This document shows positions 60,226 to 64,000 of a stretch of 64,000 nt of DNA, piece after piece. Made by a program: the position numbers and the translations under genes. The DNA is from Formicarius rufipectus (taxonomy: Eukaryota > Chordata > Aves > Passeriformes > Formicariidae). The stretch spans positions 1,034,122 through 1,098,121 of the forward strand of contig VXAU01000929.1 of NCBI GenBank assembly GCA_013399695.1, written 5' to 3'. The first letter of the stretch is position 1. Each line of letters begins with the position of its first letter. Below the pieces are notes generated by a model, which saw only the letters and a list, made by a program, of their open reading frames with translations, made no database searches and was not told the origin of the DNA.

Positions 60226-60720
60226 ACTACTGAAAGCCATCCAAAGGTAGTTTTGTCTTTGAAGGTGTAAGTTTTAACTGTAAACAGAGTTTGCCAAAGA
60301 ACTAAGACACTATTTGATTTGTTTTATGTGTTAAGTCATGAGTAACATTTCTTTTGTTTCATCTTAAGACACTAAGATTGGCTCTACCTGTAGGAAGATG
60401 TTTAAAAATTGTGTTCAGGAGTAAGAAAGGTGAACAAAAAAATACTTTGAGGTAACATATGGTAAAACTTGTATAGCAGACAGCTTTAAAGATCTAAATT
60501 TAGTATTAAAACTAATTAGTATTAAAACTATTACTATAGTTGTTTCTTCAACAGCATCAGTAGTGCTTTATGCCGCAGTCGATTCTCTTTTCCCAGCAGT
60601 TCTGTTTGTCAGTTCTCATTTGTAGCAAACTTGGCAGGGAAAGTTTTGTGGAGTTTCCCCCTCCAGTGGAAATGCCACAGAGCACAGTGGCCTTTGGCAG
60701 TGGCAGCACTGTGTGTGTTT

Positions 60721-61268
60721 ACCAGTGTTTTTCCCAGTGTTTCTTTAGCAGTTTGTGTGTTTAGCAGTGTGTGTGTGTGTTTAGCAACGTTTTTACCAAT
60801 GTATTTTATCAGTGTGTGTGTCCAGCAGTGTGTTCAACAGTTTCCTGAGCAGTGTGTGTGTCCAACAGTGTTTTTAGCAGTTCCTTGAGCAGTGTGTGTG
60901 TCCAGCAGTGTGTCCAACAGTGTTTTTAGCAGTTCCTTGAGCAGTGTGTGTGTCCAGCAGTGTGTTCAGCACTGTTTTAGCAGTGCTTTGAGCAGTGTGT
61001 GTGTGTTCAGCAGTGTGTTTAGCAGGTTCCTTGAGCAGTGTGTGTGTCCAGTACTGTTTTTAGCAGTTCCCTGAGCAGTGTGTGTGTCCAGCAGAGTGTC
61101 CTGCACTGTTTTAGCAGTTCCCTGAGCAGTGTGTGTGTCCAGCAGTGTTTTTAGCAGTTCCCTGAGCAGTGTGTGTGTCCAGCAGAGTGTCCTGCACTGT
61201 TTTAGCAGTTCCCTGAGCAGTGTGTGTGTCCAGCAGTGTTTTTAGCAGTTCCCTGAGCAGTGTGTGTG
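60721..61268 (+). repeat. UG-rich minisatellite abutting the exon 5 acceptor
   Basis: Degenerate units of about 40 bp, such as GAGCAGTGTGTGTGTCCAGC followed by AGTGTTTTTAGCAGTTCCCT, fill the end of this intron. The last part shows a higher-order unit of 91 bp (61073-61163, repeated exactly at 61164-61254), then a partial unit from 61255. The array runs to within about 11 nt of the AG used by exon 5, leaving only CCCCTTTGCAG as unique acceptor sequence. Confidence 0.92.
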
Positions 61269-61279
61269 CCCCTTTGCAG

Positions 61280-61422
61280 TGAACTGGCTGGATCACAGCC
61301 GGACCTTCAGGGAGCAGGGAGTCGATGAGAACGAGACGCTGCTGTTGAGAAGAAAGTTCTTTTATTCAGACCAGAATGTGGATTCCAGAGATCCTGTTCA
61401 GCTTAACCTCCTTTATGTTCAG
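61280..61422 (+). CDS. TLN2: Talin-2, coding exon 5 (end of F1)
   Basis: 143 nt encoding residues 173-220: NWLDHSRTFREQGVDENETL, LLRRKFFYSDQNVDSRDP and VQLNLLYVQ. This is the C-terminal part of F1 and the entry into F2. The FFYSDQNVDSRDP stretch is near-invariant in talins, while HSRTF and VDENE point to talin-2. The acceptor is CCCCTTTGCAG|TGAACTGG with a short pyrimidine tract next to a minisatellite. The donor is GTTCAG|GTATGG, phase 0. Skipping this exon would shift the frame. Confidence 0.96.
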
Positions 61423-62785
61423 GTATGGTACCTTCTGCCTTGTCTGAGGAAACCTGGGTAGTTAATTAGAAAAATCTTGTAGCTGCAATACTCCCATCCT
61501 CTAGAATTCCAGTTCTGGATGTGCTTTGATTTTACTTTTTTGTCTATCCCTCCAAAAACATGATAGGAGAGAGGCTTTACTGCTTCTTTGTAACCAAATA
61601 CTTTCAGACCAATAATGGACACTCAGTCAAAAATCCACTGGCTTTCGTGCCCTGTTTCCTTTAAATTCATGTGTGTCTTTAGTCTTAAATTGGTCTTTTT
61701 AATTCTTCTCCCCATCCTATTCTCTGGATGGTGCTTTCTGTGTAATGTGGAGTCTCAGGTCAGTCTTGCAAACAGTTTTGTTTCTCACCTCTTTTCTCTT
61801 CTGCCTCGCCGTTTCCAACCCTCTCCCCAGGCAGGGAGGTCTCCTGCCACATGGACCATGTCATGTAACCCCCTAGAAGGTTTTCTGAGCTCCTAGAGGT
61901 GTGAATATACCTTAGCAAAGCCAAGAGCTTCCTGCAGAAAATACTATTTAACTGAAGGTGCCATCGTGGTGGCCTGTAATACAGCCTGAGCGAAAGCATT
62001 AAAAAAGAAAAATATATCTATATAATTGAAAGTTTAATGAAATGCTCTGATGAATACTTGGAGTTGCTCTAAATTGCATTTTAAAACTCTGGGGCAAAAG
62101 GCAAAGGTGGCATTGCTTGTGTAAGTGCAGAACCTTTCCCAGGTGTTTTGAGGGCAGTCACACTGAGCTGTTCTCCTGCCACCTCGAGATTTATATTTCT
62201 TTTAGGCTCCTGTTATGACAGCCTGTGCTGATACTGCTTTGCCCTTGTTTTGCCTATGGATAGGTGAGACTTTTATTGCCACAGCTATAAAAAATACCTT
62301 CTATGACCACCAAATTGACACAAAAGGAAGAAGAATGCTGTGTGTCTTCTCCTGTTGCCATATCCATAACAGTAATTTAGTTTTTATGTGCTAGTTATGG
62401 AGATCATTTTCCCTCCTATTGCAAGGTAGTAAGAGAAGAGCTTTTCAATGCATGTATCTATACACACAAATGGGTCTGTATATGTGTGGACATACATGGG
62501 TGTAAGTGCATATGTTGTATTTTATTTACATATCTATCAGGAAATGGGTGTTAAGTTCTCATTTTGATCAAAGCTGTTACAGTCACAGTTTCAGAAACTT
62601 CCCACAGGTATTCACGGTGAAATAACTTATCCCTTTGTGCGTAAACACATCCAGAATGGAATAATAAAGACACTCAGACAGGGTAGTGTGTTGGTGTTGC
62701 TGGCTGTGTTCAAGCTTTCAAGGAATTTCAGGGGTGGAATGGTCACTTTGGATGCCCCTGACGTGTCTTTGCTTCCCCCCTACAG
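61423..62785 (+). other. TLN2: TLN2 intron after coding exon 5
   Basis: It runs from GTATGG to TTCCCCCCTACAG. Nothing else was recognised inside. Confidence 0.85.
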
Positions 62786-62913
62786 GCTCGAGATGACATT
62801 CTGAATGGTTCCCATCCTGTCTCCTTTGAGAAGGCCTGTGAGTTTGGAGGCTTCCAAGCACAGATCCAGTTTGGACCTCATGTAGAACACAAACACAAAC
62901 CTGGATTTTTAGA
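62786..62913 (+). CDS. TLN2: Talin-2, coding exon 6 (F2 start)
   Basis: 128 nt encoding residues 221-262 plus two bases: ARDDILNGSHPVSFEKACEF, GGFQAQIQFGPHVEHKHK and PGFL. It opens the F2 subdomain, the four-helix FERM lobe. The acceptor is CCTACAG|GCTCGAG. The donor is TTTTTAGA|GTAAAC, so the next codon starts GA, as expected for the following aspartate in talins. FGGFQAQIQFGPHVEHKHK is the talin-2 form. The protein continues beyond the window (F3 and the rod domain). Confidence 0.95.
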
Positions 62914-64000
62914 GTAAACACTTCTAACTTCTAAATTTGGGTGACCTCAAGTGTAATTAATGTTGAGTTGTCACAGATTAAACACGTTTTGTTACTTCCG
63001 GGAGAGGAAATCAGATTCAGTGTGTTTTCTGTAGCAAACCTCCCTGTGAAAGGAGCCTTTTTGCACAGCTGGGCAGCCCCAGCTGCTGAGGGCACCTTTG
63101 GTAGTGGCTTTTTAGAGAGCGGAGGGCAGCAGCTCCTCCCAGGTGCCAGCTAAGCACACAGCTGGAGCCCTGGGGATCTGGGAGAACTGAGGTTTTGGTC
63201 TTCCTTGGAATTCTGCTGCTGCCTGTGGTGAGTTCAGTGTGTGTGTCACAGGTGTTTGGCTTGCCAGGAAAGCACAAGAATGGAAAGATGCCTTGTCATT
63301 GAATAAAGTGAATGTTGTTATGTTTTGAGGTTAAATTTTCCAGCCTGTTTAGTGGCATTAATCAGTTGTTCAGATTCACCCTCTCCTGGTGTTGTGTGTG
63401 AACCTGGAACTGTGCTCCTTGTTTCAGACACGGGCTGAAGTTCTGCTCACAGCTGGCCCATCCTTCCCTCTTTACTGTGGTACTTCACTGTTGTCAGTGG
63501 GGAAAGTTTAGTGTGACTGAAATTTAGGTGTCCTGTTTTGCTACTGATTTTGGTTTTCTGCTTGGTTTGCCTGCAGTGCAATTAACTGAGGGCCAGAGTC
63601 TGAGCAAGGGAGTGTAGGAAGGTAAAGCCTTTTTCTGCACAGTCCCTCAAGCCTTGCCCACGCAGGAGGCTCCTGAACACCTGAATTGGCAGTGGGGGTG
63701 TGGTTGGTTTTGCCCTGGTGTGCTCAGAGCTGCCTCTGGGAGCTGGGCTGGGGTTTGCTGTGCCCCAGGGCATCCCCCCAAAATGCTGAATGCTTTGGAA
63801 CATGCAGTGCTGTGGCACTGGTTGCCTGAAACTCTTCACTTTGGAAAGATATTCCCGAAGTGGCTGTTCAGTTCTGTGAACAAACATCTCTCAGTTCCAG
63901 TTAATAGTCAGCTTTTCTTTGCACTGTTTGTCTGTCACTGACTGGCCCATGACCCTTCCTGCTGCCACTGCTGATGTCTGTAAGAATTCTGGGGGCCCAG
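62914..64000 (+). other. TLN2: TLN2 intron after coding exon 6 (incomplete)
   Basis: It starts GTAAAC and continues past the window end. No exon, repeat or RNA gene was recognised in the visible part. Confidence 0.8.

Larger units (their letters stand above)
59918..61279 (+). other. TLN2: TLN2 intron after coding exon 4
   Basis: It runs from GTGAGT to CCCCTTTGCAG. Its last 550 or so bases are the UG-rich minisatellite. A pair of palindromes lies at 60183-60225. Confidence 0.85.

Noticed and set aside
61111..61296. Minus-strand open frame with THTAQGTAK repeats
   Set aside because: It is a shadow of the UG minisatellite and overlaps TLN2 exon 5 on the opposite strand.
55557..62913. Assignment to talin-1 (TLN1)
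   Set aside because: ICVR, TGQASDYG, VGELLVTIC, HSRTF and VDENE fit talin-2; talin-1 differs at these places.
1..64000. CRISPR arrays, prophage or other bacterial systems
   Set aside because: The direct repeats found have no regular unique spacers, and gene structure and repeats are vertebrate.

Overview
The window looks like nuclear DNA from a bird, shown on the + strand. Three things support this. The only intact gene is a vertebrate talin-2 (TLN2) 5' coding region. There is a CR1 LINE 3' end, the typical avian repeat. There are several short TG...CA LTR elements of the kind common in bird genomes. The sequence is intron- and repeat-rich, with no bacterial-type gene density, so most open reading frames are chance or repeat-driven and are left out.

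Layout. Positions 1-55521 contain no intact coding exon. They are best read as the long 5' intron of TLN2 or upstream intergenic DNA. This part holds: a complete solo LTR with 5-bp target duplications (3553-4244); a truncated relative ending at a single N (15608-16040); a short interstitial telomeric repeat (9035-9058); a CR1 tail (18184-18275); an RTE-type LINE whose two halves lie in opposite orientation (23161-24845); a 20-bp minisatellite around an assembly gap (33810-34320); a 29-bp hairpin (35493-35576); a stop- and frameshift-ridden copy of an unidentified protein gene on the minus strand (43193-44675); a possible regulatory block or untranslated exon (44932-45230); a second, internally deleted RTE copy (45866-46600); a 41-bp minisatellite (46761-47088); two inverted copies of an ERV-like repeat (48500-48747 and 51599-52356); and another LTR with target duplications (53436-54003).

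Positions 55522-62913 carry the first six coding exons of TLN2 on the + strand. They join in frame through GT/AG splice sites into about 262 residues: the F0 and F1 subdomains and the start of F2 of the talin FERM head. The window ends inside the following intron. A UG-rich minisatellite runs directly into the acceptor of coding exon 5. Exon 4 is the only symmetric exon of the six and encodes the F1 insert loop.

Assembly gaps lie at 23682-23817, 33917-34130 and 48048-48499, with single Ns at 16041 and 52357. All five lie in or beside repeats. No tRNA, rRNA, CRISPR array or CpG-island promoter was recognised.
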